In this document: positions 1 to 10,975 of the stretch, in pieces
How the letters are laid out: every line of letters begins with the position of its first letter
Numbering within the stretch: the stretch's first letter is position 1
Assembly: GCA_024699855.1 (NCBI GenBank)
Contig: JAMPIQ010000001.1
Span: forward strand, 4,712,001 to 4,776,000
From: Aphelenchoides besseyi
Taxonomy: Eukaryota; Nematoda; Chromadorea; Rhabditida; Aphelenchoididae
Length of the DNA: 64,000 bases
Direction of reading: 5' to 3'
The notes under the pieces: generated by a model
What the model was told of the DNA's origin: nothing
The model's database searches: none
What the model saw: the letters and a program-made list of their open reading frames with translations, nothing else
Made by a program: the position numbers and the translations under genes

Positions 1-32
1 AGAGCGAATTGAAAATAGCGAATCGAACTCAC

Positions 33-237
33 ATTGGCGCGATGACATGCTTCAACAAATTCGACATCGTATGATCTTCGCCCGTGAATACCACCGTCAG
101 AACCGTTGGATCTCGATTGTAATCCGCCGGATTCAACTGCAACAAATTGAACGATGAAACTCGAAAATGGAACTCACGATTTCGATTTCCATCGGCAATT
201 GGACCCGTGGATTCTGTGGCTCGGAAGTTGATGTCAT
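33..237 (-). CDS. rpac-19: RNA polymerase I/III subunit RPAC2 (POLR1D/RPC19), 5' part
   Basis: Small alpha-like subunit that pairs with RPAC1 during assembly of RNA polymerases I and III in the nucleus. Two exons are visible: 237-178 (20 codons, starting MTSTSEPQ) and 136-33, joined across a 41-nt intron with GTGAGT donor and TTTGTTGCAG acceptor. Exon 2 carries the family signature: a beta strand ending in VVFTGEDHTMSN followed by LLKHVIAP, matching the human F-x-L-H-x-E-D-H-T-L-x-N-x-L-R-x-x-I block. The reading ends at a GTGAGT donor at position 32, so the rest of the gene lies beyond the left edge. The gene is divergent from EMC3, with 207 bp between start codons. The identification rests on this motif and the usual N-terminal position. 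The longer unspliced frame through the intron is ignored. Confidence 0.85.
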
Positions 238-444
238 TGCTGCTGAACTGAAAAGTAATCGACCACAGAGTGTATTGCAAATTGTTAACCGAAGCCAAAA
301 TTGTCGGAATGATTCGCGCCCTTGGGTTTGCAAAAACACGTCTGAACTTTTGGCCGCCAACTCGGGACTCGACAGCTCGTTTTGGATGCCAGTCCACTTT
401 TCGTGTTATTGTCCGTTAATTGAAATCAAACTCGGCGTTTCAGA
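238..444. promoter_or_regulatory. divergent intergenic region between RPAC2 and EMC3
   Basis: The 207 bp between two diverging start codons must hold both 5' leaders and probably a shared promoter. A TTTCAG stands two bases before the EMC3 ATG and looks like a trans-splice acceptor. No TATA box was identified. The promoter role is inferred from gene layout only. Confidence 0.45.
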
Positions 445-1264
445 ATGACCGACTTGTTGTTGGATACGGCAATTCGCTCATGGGTTTTTGTGCCAATTAT
501 CGTGACTACGTTTTTAATCGGAATTATTCGCCACTACGCGTATCTTCTGCTTCTGAATAAAAAGAAACCCGATCTCGACGGTGTGAAAGACAGGTATGGA
601 TTTTGTGCACTAAGCACGTAAACAGTCGATTTCAGTCACTACTTGGCAAAAGCTCGATTGCTACGCGAAAATGGAAAGGTTCTTCCGCCTCAGTCGTTCG
701 GGATGAGGAAGCAGTTCCTGGCCGAAGAAGAGCATGGTTATTTGCCGAAACGAATCGACAAACAAACAGCACAACCAAATCCGTTGGATCCGTCGATGAT
801 CAGTGAAATGCTCAAAGGGAACATGGTGAGTTCGTTCGACATGTTCTCGAGAAGGTGCGCCTTTTAGTTGAACATGATTCCGATGATTTTCATTGGCGGG
901 TGGATCAATTGGACGTTTTCCGGCTTCTTAACCACGAAGGTGAGATTTCGTTTTGTTTTCCGTTGCATTTAGTTTTCAGGTTCCTTTTCCGTTAACTTTA
1001 CGTTTCAAACCGATGCTGCAAAGAGGCGTCGAGTTGGCATCATTAGATGCCGCGTGGGTGTCTTCGGCATCGTGGTATTTTCTGAATGTCTTCGGTCTTC
1101 GTTCGATCTACAATTTGGTTTTGGGCGGCGAGAACGTGGCCGATTCGATGATGGAGGAACACGCCCAAGGAGCCATGAACATGCCTGCTGATCCAAAACA
1201 AGCATTCAAAGCCGAGTGGGAAGCACTTCAACTGTACGCTCATTCGCACAGTTTCCGGCCCTAA
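445..1264 (+). CDS. emc-3: ER membrane protein complex subunit 3 (EMC3/TMEM111)
   Basis: Core membrane subunit of the ER membrane complex, a relative of Oxa1/YidC insertases that places tail-anchored and multi-pass proteins in the ER. Four exons: 445-593, 636-825, 868-939 and 980-1264, with introns of 40-42 nt. The N-terminus ([18 protein letters not shown]) and the runs [42 protein letters not shown] and [19 protein letters not shown] align closely with human EMC3. The C-terminus ends soon after [10 protein letters not shown] and lacks most of the human tail. A TTTCAG right before the ATG suggests trans-splicing. The family call is very secure. Confidence 0.96.
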
Positions 1265-1633
1265 AATTAATAATCTTCGTTATGGAGGTTAGAAGATTGA
1301 GAATCTCTATTCTCACAGATGTGCTTTCGTCGTAAATTAAATAAACGAAATTCCTATTAGACGGTTCGTGGAAAAGTTGTTTAAAGAAAGTAAACGCGAT
1401 CGTCCTTCTGATTATTTTTTATCAACCAAGAGCAAAGAACACGCAAAAGTGACCACACGCACCGTCTGTTATTCTTTTTGCTTTGCCGTAAACAAACAAC
1501 GGCCGTCGGGTTGATGGCAAAATTTTTTCTATTTGACATCAATTGAAACATTTCACTCGGAAACTATTTGTTCTTATCATCTACGTGTTTTTGTCGGCTC
1601 AAACGAACTTTGTGGTCATTTTAGAATCGTGAA
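1265..1633. other. intergenic, no gene seen
   Basis: Contains the EMC3 3' region, with AATAAA near 1340-1345, and the leader of the riboflavin transporter. A TTTTAG about 12 bases before its ATG could be a trans-splice acceptor. No reading frame of note. Confidence 0.5.
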
Positions 1634-3133
1634 ATGACGACCATAAACCCATTGGTTTATGTTCTTGTTATGGTGTTCGGATCGAGTTCGTGGCTGAGCA
1701 CAAATTCCGTGTGGTTGGAATTGTCGTTGTTGACTCAGAAGCTGCCCGAAGGATGGTCGTTGCCGTCGTATTTGGCACTTATAGTTCAGGTTTGTGTTTA
1801 TTTGTTTCATTTGCATTCTGGAAATTTAGATTGCATGTGTTGGTCCTTTGATTTACAGTGTGCTGCTCAAAGGAGCGAACATTACGATAAGTGCACCGCC
1901 TGTCATTTTTGTTCTGTTAGCCGTGTGTACGGCTTCTGAATTTCTGTTAGCGTTCTTTTGGAATCGAACATCAGTTGTTTTTGGAGAGAATCGATCGGTC
2001 ACACTGATGCTTTTCGTGTTCGTTATGGCACTTGTGAACTCGACTTCAAATGTCTTGTTTATGCCCTACATGGGAGCTTTTCATCCATCGTATCTGACTG
2101 CTTATTTTGTCGGAATGGGTTTTAGTTCGCTGATTCCGAGCATTGTTTCGTTGGCTCAAGGTCTGTTGGTTTTTATTCGTAAAGATTTGAACGAAACTAT
2201 AGGAACATCGGAGTATCAATGTATGGAATCGAACGGAACTTTCTTTCCAAAGTATTCGCCAGCTCGTTTCCATGTTCGCGAATACACAATAGTTATGGGC
2301 GTTTGGATGATGGTCGCTCTTTTGGCGTTTACGATTTTGCATTTTTTCCACGAGAATTTGTCTCGACGATCACGATCTTCCAATGAGCCATCTAGTGAGA
2401 TGGAATCCAGTCCACTTAAGGTATTCAACTGTTTAATATATTTCTTATTCTTGATTAAGGGTGAAAGAGTTCAAGAGCAGTCGACCACTACCGAACAGGC
2501 AGTCATCGAAGAAGAAGAAGAAGATCGAAGCGGAACTAAACGATACGTGATTCTAGTTGTTTGTTTGGCTCTAATTTGTGCTGAAATGAATGCAGTAGTG
2601 CCGAGTATTCAAAGCTACGCTACAATGTCATATTCGATGGTAAAAATGAATTTAAAGTCGAGTTTCATTGTTAATTTTAGTTGGCTTATCACATGGCATT
2701 AACCTTGTCGAATTTGGCACATCCATTAGCTTCTTTTTTGCCAATGTGGGTGCAACCCAAAGGTGTTCGTACTCTTGTTAGTTTGACTGCATTTTCTACC
2801 GTCGTCTGTGCCATGATCGTTGTTTTGGCGCTTCAAAGTCCAACACCTTTTCTTCATGGAAGTGTCTTTGGCAGCATCTTTACGGTAAACTTCATATTAC
2901 CTTGTAGTCAACATCAAATATTTTAGGTTGTAATTTCCATTATCACGGCGTTTATGCACGCGTATCTTCGAGCGGTTTTGACTGCTGTACTTCGAGACGA
3001 TGCTCCAAATAACGAAAGTCGTTTGTTCTGGTGTGGAGTTTACATGCAAGTTGGATCGTTTCTCGGCTCTGTGATTATGTTTCCATTGGTCAATGTTGCT
3101 CATTTGTTCCAAAGTGCTCCGTTATGTAAATAA
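1634..3133 (+). CDS. riboflavin transporter, SLC52 family (RFT)
   Basis: Multi-pass plasma-membrane transporter for vitamin B2. Exons: 1634-1789, 1830-2420, 2460-2639, 2681-2884 and 2927-3133; introns 39-42 nt. Family landmarks in order are G-S-S-S-W-L-S-T-N-S-V-W-L-E-L near the start, LPEGWSLPSYLAL, IACVGPLIY, SNVLFMPYMG, SLIPSIVSLAQG, VVPSIQSYATM, LAYHMALTLSNLAHPLASFL and YMQVGSFLGSVIMFPLVNV near the end. These match human SLC52 proteins position by position. An acidic run (EEEEED) sits in the middle cytoplasmic loop. Worm relatives are rft-1 and rft-2, and I cannot say which one this is. The next gene downstream makes NAD, another cofactor; whether the two are co-expressed cannot be told. 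Confidence 0.93.
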
Positions 3134-3662
3134 CTACTTATTCACTTTGTGAAATCAAAACGATTGTCGGGTCCAATTTATCTCTGAATCACAAAACTTT
3201 AAGGCCAATACCCTCACTAGATACTAATTTTCAGTTCTCTGAGGATTTGAATGAACATGTCAGAGGTTTAAAGGTTTTCATGTGTAATAAACTTACTGAC
3301 CGACGAACTTATGTTTCTTTTTGTAATAAGGTTTCAATTCCTATGGATATTTTGAAGCGGAAGACGCGACCTCGTGGTTTTCTATCTGTGAAGAGACATG
3401 TTATCGGCAGTTAACCGTAGTTCCGGTTTTAAAACTCAACAATCAAACTAAAAAGTTAACATGTTTATAAGAAACCATAAGTCACGAGTTATATTTTCGT
3501 ATGTCATTCACAGCCATTTGTGCGTTACCGTTGACCCAAAGTTTTCAGTTGGCAAATAAGATTGTCAACTTTTTGTTTAACAGTTTGGTATGAGAGAAAG
3601 CTTTTTGATCACCAATCCGTTTCTGTTTTTACAACAAATGAATGTTTTAGTTTCTATCAAAA
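3134..3662. other. intergenic, no gene seen
   Basis: AT-rich spacer between the riboflavin transporter and NAD synthetase. I see no spliced frame on either strand. It probably holds the 3' end of one gene and the promoter of the next. Confidence 0.45.
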
Positions 3663-6221
3663 ATGCCGTGGAGTCGTCGTGCGAACGTTGCTGTTTGTAC
3701 GGTCAATCAATGGGCCTTGGATTTCGCTGGGAACCAAGAGCGAATTATCAAAAGTAAGCGATCTACTCAACTCGTTTAGCAACTGAATGTTTAGCGTGTC
3801 GAGAAGCCTACGAAAAAGGTGCTCGTGTTCGTCTTGGTCCTGAATTGGAAATGTAGGTTTTTTAGTAAAAGAAGCCTCATCTCGTGTTTTAGTTGTGGTT
3901 ACAATTGTGCTGATCACTTCTTCGAACTGGACACCGAACGCCATTCGTGGGAAGTTCTGAGAGAGATCGTTGAAGAATCGAAAAAGGTTGCTTGTTCATT
4001 CGTCAATTAAAGTCATTTCTTGAGTTTAGTTAAAAAACTTGCTTATCGTTACTGGAATGCCAATTCGACACAATTTGGCTTTGTACAACTGTTTAGCCGC
4101 TGTAATCAATGGACGAATTGTCATGATTTATCCGAAGAGTGCGCTTTGTGATGACGATATTTACCGTGAGACTCGTCATTTCGTCGCATGGAAACATCAT
4201 CGGCAAGTTTTCGACTATTACATCGAAGAAGAATACGGATTTGAACAGGTGTGTACGAAGCTTTATAAGTTTGATTTGTCTTCTTGTTCAGAAAACTGTT
4301 CCATTTGGCGACGGATTCGTGGAAAGTGCCGATGGGGTTCGAGTTGGCTTTGAATTGTGCGAAGAGCTGTGGACTGCGAAGACGAAAGCAGTGGACTTGT
4401 CGTTACGTGCTGTTGACATTATTTGTAATGGCAGCGGAAGTCATCATGTATTGGGAAAGTCACATCAACGAATCAACCAGTTGGTTTTGGGACAAACGCA
4501 AAAGTTGGGTGGAATCTACTTGTACGCAAATCATCGAGGCTGTGACGGCGATCGTGTTTATTTCGATGGAATGTCTTCTGTTGTAATGAATGGACAATTG
4601 TACGCTCAAATCAATCAATTTGATATTGAAGATACGGTAAGTAGCCCAAGCGAACATGCTTAATCACTAGTTTAGTGTGTTGTGAATTCGATTTTGGATT
4701 TGGACGAAGTCACTTCTTTTCGAAACAAGAAGAGTAGTTGTGAGCAAGTAAGCCGACGGATGTTTAGATGTTGAATGCTTTCGTCTTTAGGCAAGCCGAG
4801 AGCCACCAATGCCGATTATCCGATTTGACGGTCATTTACTTGAAATTCCACAACGAGTGGGTCAACCGCTTTCAAAGCCGATTCAAACCATACAACGGCC
4901 GGATATTGAAGAGTTATGTCATGGACCACCAGCGTGGCTGTGGCATTATTTGAGACGAAGTAAACAGGTAGATGACAACAAAATGTTAATAGTATGATTT
5001 CAATTGATAGAGTGGATTCTTTCTACCGCTTTCTGGGGGTCAAGATTCTTGTTCTGTTGCTGTTATGGTTCGATTGATGTGCGAGAAAGTTTGTAGTGCA
5101 GCCAGTAAAAATCCTGGTTGGTGATTAATTGATCTAATATTGAGCTTTTAATTTAGATAAAAACGATCCGGCTTATTATTTTCAAGGAAAACGTGTACCA
5201 ACAGATCCAAACGAATTATGCTCACAAATTCTTTACACATGTTATATGGGCACCGTAAACTCATCTGAAACAACAAAATCTGCTGCTCAGGGTTTAGCGA
5301 AAGATATTTCTTCCAATCATTCAAGGTAATGTCTACTGGCTAAACACTAGTTCTTTGTTTTCAGTATTGTTGTTGACAAGGCGGTAGATGCATTGCTTGG
5401 AGTCTTTCAAATGTCGTTCGGTTTGTGGTTGAGCTTCACGTCTTCTGACAATCGAGTGATCATGGCACTACAGAATATTCAAGCACGTATTCGTATGGTT
5501 CTTGCTTATCTATACGCTCAAGCATCTCTCGTCTATTACAATCGACCTGGAGGTCTATTGGTTCTGGGAACCTCGAATGTGGATGAAAGCTTAGTTGGTT
5601 ATGTAACGAAATACGATTGTTCGTCTGCTGATTTGAATCCAATCGGTTCGGTTTGTAAACGCGATTTGCGTTCATTTTTGCGTTATGTTCACGAGAATTG
5701 GGACTTTCCACACTTGCAGACGTGAGTTTTGTTGCATAGTGCACACTTATTTTACAGTTCAGGATTATCGATGCAACTCCAACTGCCGAACTGCGACCAC
5801 TTAAAGACGGAGAGGTCGTGCAAACAGACGAAGCAGAGATCGGACTCACTTATGATGAATTAGCGGTCATCGGATCAATCAGACGTCCCGGTTGTTGTGG
5901 GCCGTATGCTATGTTTCTTAAATTGGCATCACTTTGGTCTGATCGTTACACATACAGCGAGGTTCGGAGTAGCTGACGTTGTTGAATTTGATTATGATTT
6001 AGATTGGAGAGAAAGTCATACATTTCACGAAACGATACGCAGTCAACCGTCACAAAGCAACTGTTGCTACGCCCGCTTGTCATGTTAATCGATACTCAAA
6101 TGACGACCATCGGAATGATCATCGACCGTTTTTGTATCCTGACTTTGAATTCCAATTTAAAAAGATTCGCGAAGCTGTTGAAATGTTGGATCGACAGGAT
6201 GCCATACCACCACCATCTTAG
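3663..6221 (+). CDS. qns-1: glutamine-dependent NAD+ synthetase (NADSYN/QNS)
   Basis: Cytosolic enzyme that converts nicotinate adenine dinucleotide to NAD+ using ATP and ammonia taken from glutamine. The N-terminal nitrilase-type glutaminase domain keeps all three catalytic residues: Glu in RLGPELEI, Lys in IYPKSAL and Cys in FELCEELW. The C-terminal synthetase domain has the PP-loop [11 protein letters not shown], then [52 protein letters not shown] and [11 protein letters not shown], in the order of human NADSYN1. Most introns are about 40 nt; the stop is TAG at 6219-6221. One oddity is Gln where most members have Val or Ile in SGG-x-DS. The start at 3663 ([21 protein letters not shown]) matches the human N-terminus. 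Confidence 0.96.
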
Positions 6222-6457
6222 CTCCATTTAGATTCACTTCTATTATCTATAGACTTCTAATTACATACTTCACTTTCTTTCTTATAAACATTTTCTGGAA
6301 TTATAAGTCAACTTATATGTCTTGCAAGTTCTCAGTGATTACGTACGTCAATGAGATTACGTTCGACTTAAACCGATTATGTAAAGAGATTACAAGAACA
6401 ATGTTGACATTGGAATTAAAATGATGAACTGCAAAATTTTTGCGAATTTTCTTCATA

Positions 6458-6667
6458 ATGGACGTAAAGAAACCGTCTGGTTGGTTCGACGATTACGAGT
6501 GTTTGGAGGAAGAAAGACCACGCAACTGCGAACTACTTGTCGTGGGTATCTTGTATTTGTTCGCTATGGTCATGTTGATCTTCATCTATGAGTCCATTTG
6601 GCCAATAATCAATAACCCGCACTATCCGTTTCGTTCTGACTATCCGAACTACTCGTACAATCCTTAG
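6458..6667 (+). CDS. small single-pass membrane protein, unknown
   Basis: A 69-residue open frame starting MDVKKPSGWFDDYEC. It has an acidic N-terminal segment with two Cys, one hydrophobic helix (LLVVGILYLFAMVMLIFIY) and a short Pro/Tyr/Asn-rich tail. There is no signal peptide before the helix. It lies 237 bp after NAD synthetase on the same strand, with AT-rich flanks. I do not recognise the family. The one clear helix and the absence of other frames here favour a real gene, but it could be an exon of a larger one. Confidence 0.45.
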   Translation: MDVKKPSGWFDDYECLEEERPRNCELLVVGILYLFAMVMLIFIYESIWPIINNPHYPFRSDYPNYSYNP

Positions 6668-6830
6668 ATGTTACTCTTTTATTTTTCAGTCAAATAAAAC
6701 CGTAGTAATCAAAATGATTTCAAAGTGAATAACGATTATTAAACGTAAAATGAAAGAGTTTTCAATCAGATCAACGTCAATCAACGAGCATATCTGAGGA
6801 CTCAAATTAGTCGTTTGATTGCTTATTCAC

Positions 6831-9800
6831 TTACTTTGCTGCCCAATTGACTCGACCACCCGTTGTTGCGTGTTTCGAATTCACGGAGTTTCCACTACTT
6901 TGACTTCCAACCGAGTTGTTATTATTACTCAAGCGACCTCCGAATGATGGTACATAACCTAAAAAGATCAATTCGTCTTTTCGAATAGTTAACTAACCAT
7001 AAGCATATTCAAATCGTGCTTGAAGTGCCGATCGAGCTTGTGAAGCGGAATTCTGTTTCGGATTAGCCATCCGAGCATTTGCGTAGCCGTTTGACGCCGC
7101 ACCATTTTGATTGTTGTTAGTGGCATCCGCTTTAGTGACACCTAAAGTTGAGATTAGAGTTTGGCTTATAAGCAAAGAATTAAGCTTCTAATACGATGGT
7201 ACGGACTTACCCGGTAGATATCGTGACTTCGACAAATACATGTCTTTTGCACCCTTTTTCACACTTGATGCACGATTACTTCGATCTGCAAGAGCTTTCT
7301 TTTCCTCCGAAGTATTTGAACCACCGGACCTAAACAAGAAATTTAAAACACAATAAGACTCATAGACCCACTTTGACGAAAACAATCCACCGGCATTTGT
7401 TTTTCCCAGTGGTAAATTTCGATTGATCAGTCGATCGGAGCCATCTTTTGGAGCCGAAAGTTGTTGGGCGTTTTTCAGAAAATCGTCTTTTGGTGCAACT
7501 TTCTGTGTCGCTCCCGGTTTTCCTTTGAGTACGATTTTCGAATCGGATTGGGTTGAGCCAGCACTATTCTTACGGAACACGCCGGTACTCGGTTGTGAGA
7601 CCACTGGAGCTCCTAGTTTCTGTGCCACTTGGAAATATTTGTATTTCAGCGACTAAAATACAATTAAAGAGCATCTAAACGGCAAACGTACATTAGCGGC
7701 TGACGGTCGTTTCTCGGGATTCCACAACAACATTTCTCTCATCAGCTTCATTCCATCACCACTAATCGTATTTACAATTGATTCCAATGCAATGCCTTGA
7801 GCTTGTTGGAAACGAAAGTTCATTGTAGCCGCCAATTTGTAACCTTCGGGCCATTCTTCCTACAAAAACGAAATGAACGGACTTCTCACAAAACGAATTT
7901 CTTTTTGTTCGATTGTTCATTTTATTGGTTCAACTTTTCCGTTCAGTTGCTTTCGAAATGTCGTCGTCCGATAGTTTACCGAAACCTCGTTTTCGTGTAA
8001 ACCAAATCGTATGTGGACGTTGGAAGGTTTGTACGTGAGTGATTCTGTGATTGTTATCATCGTAGATTTTGCGCGAAATTGGCCGTGGAGGCTGTGGAGT
8101 TGTTGTCAGTGTTCAGCATTTGAACGACCATTTGGATACATCGATTTCGAATCCAAATGATAGTTCCGAAACTAGTCCCGAACGTAAGGCAAAATCAAAA
8201 CACGACGATCGACTGTCATCTCAACAATCTTGTTCATCGAAAGCGACGCCCAACCAACGTCATATTTTGCCGTTGGTTGCGGCAATGAAAGCGGAAGCCG
8301 TCGATCCTACAGGACGTTACGGTCAAACAATCAAAATGGAGGTAAACGCAAACTGAAAGTTTGTAATCCGTTCGTTTAGGCGCACGTGCTTCGTCGTCTT
8401 CAACATTCGGAACATTTCTGTCGTTTGTATTTGGGTTGTCGAATGGACGCGTATACGAACGTGTTGATCATGAGTTTGGTTGGTCGTTCTTTGTCGTGGC
8501 TGCGTCGTAGAACTCCACGCCAACAATTCACGCCGTCAACTGCGATTCGAGCTTCCATTCAATGCTTGAACGTAAATCGACAGCACGAATACTATCAATC
8601 ATTTCTATTGTAGGCAATTCAAGAGGTTCATCGTCAAGGATTTTTACATCGTGACATAAAAGGTTCAAATTTTGCGATCGGAAACGATCCTCAAAACTGT
8701 CGCATCATTCATTTACTTGACTTTGGTTTTGCTCGTGTATTTGTAAGTTTGAGCACTGGCTTGTGAAGTGATTACAGTGTTCAGTTGCGCGAAAAGAAAG
8801 GTCGCGTGTTCATGCGTCCAGCTCGTCCGCGAGCACCTTTTTTGGGTACTGCACGTTACTGCAGCATAAATGTACATGAGGGTGGAGAACATGGACGAGT
8901 CGACGATTTGTGGTCGTTCCTCTACATGATAATTGAGTTCTTCAAAGGCAAACTGCCATGGCGCGACATACCTCATCGACGTATGTTGCGTGCAAAGGTT
9001 TGAAGTTCCAATTGAAAACCAACAAAACCATTTGTTTCAGAAATTCTACGCCGCTTATCTTCTCAACAAGTGTCCAATTGAATTTAAAGACATTATGACT
9101 CATTTGGAGACGTTGACCTGGAATAGTCGTCCAAACTACGAGCTCATTCGTCGCGTTTTGGAAATCATTTGTGTGAAAAATGGATTCATTGCTACACATC
9201 CGTTCGATTGGGAAAATGGTGGTTGTTTTTACGCGTGTATTCGCAGAGCCGATGCAGAAGGTCGTCGTAACTCGTTGAATAGTTGGCAAACCAAATCGAC
9301 AACCAGTGAAACCGCGCTAAGTACTCGTACTTCTTCTGCTTTTACTTCAGGCTAATGAGTTTTCTGTTACGTGTTTTAGTTTTGGGTTACGAATAAATTC
9401 GTTACGCATATTTCTATCTTAACTGACTGACCTTTGATGGAGTTCCGAGGATTGTGAGTATCTTGAAAATTTGATCCAATTCACTAGTGCCCGGAAAAAG
9501 CGGTCGCAACATATACAGCTCGGCCATGATGCATCCCAAAGCCCACAAATCAATGGGCGAGTTATAACTTGTGGAGCGAAGAAGAATCTCCGGCGCTCGA
9601 TACCAACGAGTAGAAACGTAGTCGGTATACGGCGGTCGCGAACGAATCTCACGAGCCAAACCGAAATCGGCAATTTTGATCAGCTCGGTTCCATTGCACA
9701 TTATATTCTCAGGTTTCATATCTCTGTGAAAAAACCCTGAAAAGATATTATTGGTAGAATTTGATCCAAGTCCAATTTTTGGTCTTTTTATTCGAACCAA

Positions 9801-10335
9801 ATCATTCGACCGTAAAACTTTTCGTTCCCGAACATCTGAACTCACCATTTCGATGCATGTAAGCCAAACCCTGCAGAACTTGATAGATAATGTTCCGTAT
9901 TACACTCTCCGGAAAATATCGATCTCTGAATGAAACAAACTCATGGCTCATAAACACTCGTGTTTCTTACCGATCTTTCATGAGCTCGTACAAGTTCTCT
10001 TGCATAAACTCGAACACAAAGTACAAGATGTCGTTTTCACGGATGACTTCACGTAACTTTATGATGTTCGGATGGTTTAGCTTTTTCAACGATTTAACTT
10101 CACGTAACGCCATTGCCTCGTCCCACGAGTAAAACTTTTTTTTCATTCTAAAATCCCAGAAAAGTCAATCGATTACAAACGTAAACAACAACCTCTTAAT
10201 AGCGACGATATCTCCGGTGTCCAATTTTTTGGCCAATGATACTTCCCCAAAAGTGCCGTCACCAACTTTTTTGGTCATACGATAACGATCGGCGAGTGTT
10301 TGGCTGGAGCCTGAGGCTCCACCATCCGCAGTCAT
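6831..10335 (-). CDS. dyf-5: MAK/ICK/MOK-type protein kinase (ciliary RCK kinase, DYF-5-like)
   Basis: Serine/threonine kinase of the RCK group, which controls cilium length and intraflagellar transport. Reading from 10335: [12 protein letters not shown] (glycine loop), DIVAIKR (ATP lysine), [19 protein letters not shown], then [12 protein letters not shown] (HRD), IADFGLARE (DFG), [14 protein letters not shown] with the TDY activation motif, and [15 protein letters not shown]. The C-terminal tail is Ser/Asn-rich and has [10 protein letters not shown], also found in human MAK, ending GGRVNWAAK. Most introns are short, but one from 9431 to 7860 is 1,572 nt and houses the plus-strand kinase gene at 7958-9355. 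The start is an ATG inside a 20-residue N-terminal extension before the kinase domain. The ortholog-level call is strong. Confidence 0.92.
7958..9355 (+). CDS. TTBK-like CK1-group protein kinase, nested in a kinase intron
   Basis: A 397-residue kinase of the worm-expanded TTBK-like branch of casein kinase 1. Exons: 7958-8026, 8066-8341, 8380-8571, 8614-8742, 8785-8997 and 9041-9355. Motifs: GRGGCGVV (glycine loop), VAAMKAE (ATP lysine), [14 protein letters not shown] (catalytic loop), [21 protein letters not shown] and [15 protein letters not shown], all typical of the family and apparently active. Between the glycine loop and the lysine there is a Ser/Lys-rich insert of about 55 residues. 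The C-terminus is Ser/Thr-rich. The whole gene sits in an intron of the opposite-strand MAK-type gene, 98 bp from one splice site and 76 bp from the other. A TTCAG 13 bases before the ATG could accept a spliced leader. Confidence 0.9.
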
Positions 10336-10455
10336 TCTGTCACAATAGACAAAAAAAAAACGTTACTGCACTGAAGTTCAACCCACTACCCGATTGTGTC
10401 TGAAAACTAAGAAGATTGAACTTTAAAAAGCTCGGTGATTCACGTATAATTCTCA

Positions 10456-10975
10456 TTAGATTGATGGAAAACGCAAATTCGTCGAGAATCCTTTAAGCAA
10501 AAATAAACTCAATGGTATTAAAGTAGGATGAGAACGACAAGAAAATTGCGAAAAAATGACTTTGGGATAATCGCCTTTGTAAGGAATAGCCATTAGGCAG
10601 ATGAATCCAACGGCATACGTACTCACATCCCTGCAATTAGATTTTTTTATAAGAAACCACGAACTAGTCGGTAAATGGGAGTTCGAAATTGTTTTCGACT
10701 TGTTCATTAGAAAGCCAATTCACGCTTCTAATGTTCGTCTCGTGTAACAAACTCTCGATGGTCTCGAAGCTGAACAGAGCGAACAAATCCGCAAAGTCAG
10801 CAGTTACGTAGATTTTCTTTTTGGCTCCAACTTCCACTTAGATTTGAATTCAATACGCAGTTCATACCACTTCAAAAGTTCAAGGGAAATACAAACCAAC
10901 AATCAAAATCCCGAGCAGATAGTTCGTAGCTGAAGAGCAAGTTTTATGTGCTGTTTCAACAAACCTAGTCGCCAT
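10456..10975 (-). other. possible small minus-strand gene, unrecognised
   Basis: From 10975 a frame opens with MATRFVETAHKTC and a hydrophobic run (NYLLGILIV). A second open stretch contains YVTADFADLFALFSFETIES and ends at a TAG at 10664-10666. Downstream, a third stretch after an AATTGCAG acceptor contains AVGFICLMAIPYKGDY and more hydrophobic residues. The pieces read like protein and could be exons of a membrane protein, but I found no set of splice sites that joins all three without a stop. Function unknown. Confidence 0.22.

Noticed and set aside
1848..1858. Acceptor ATTTACAG as start of riboflavin transporter exon 2
   Set aside because: Using the AG at 1828-1829 instead keeps frame and restores the family I-A-C-x-G-P-L segment.
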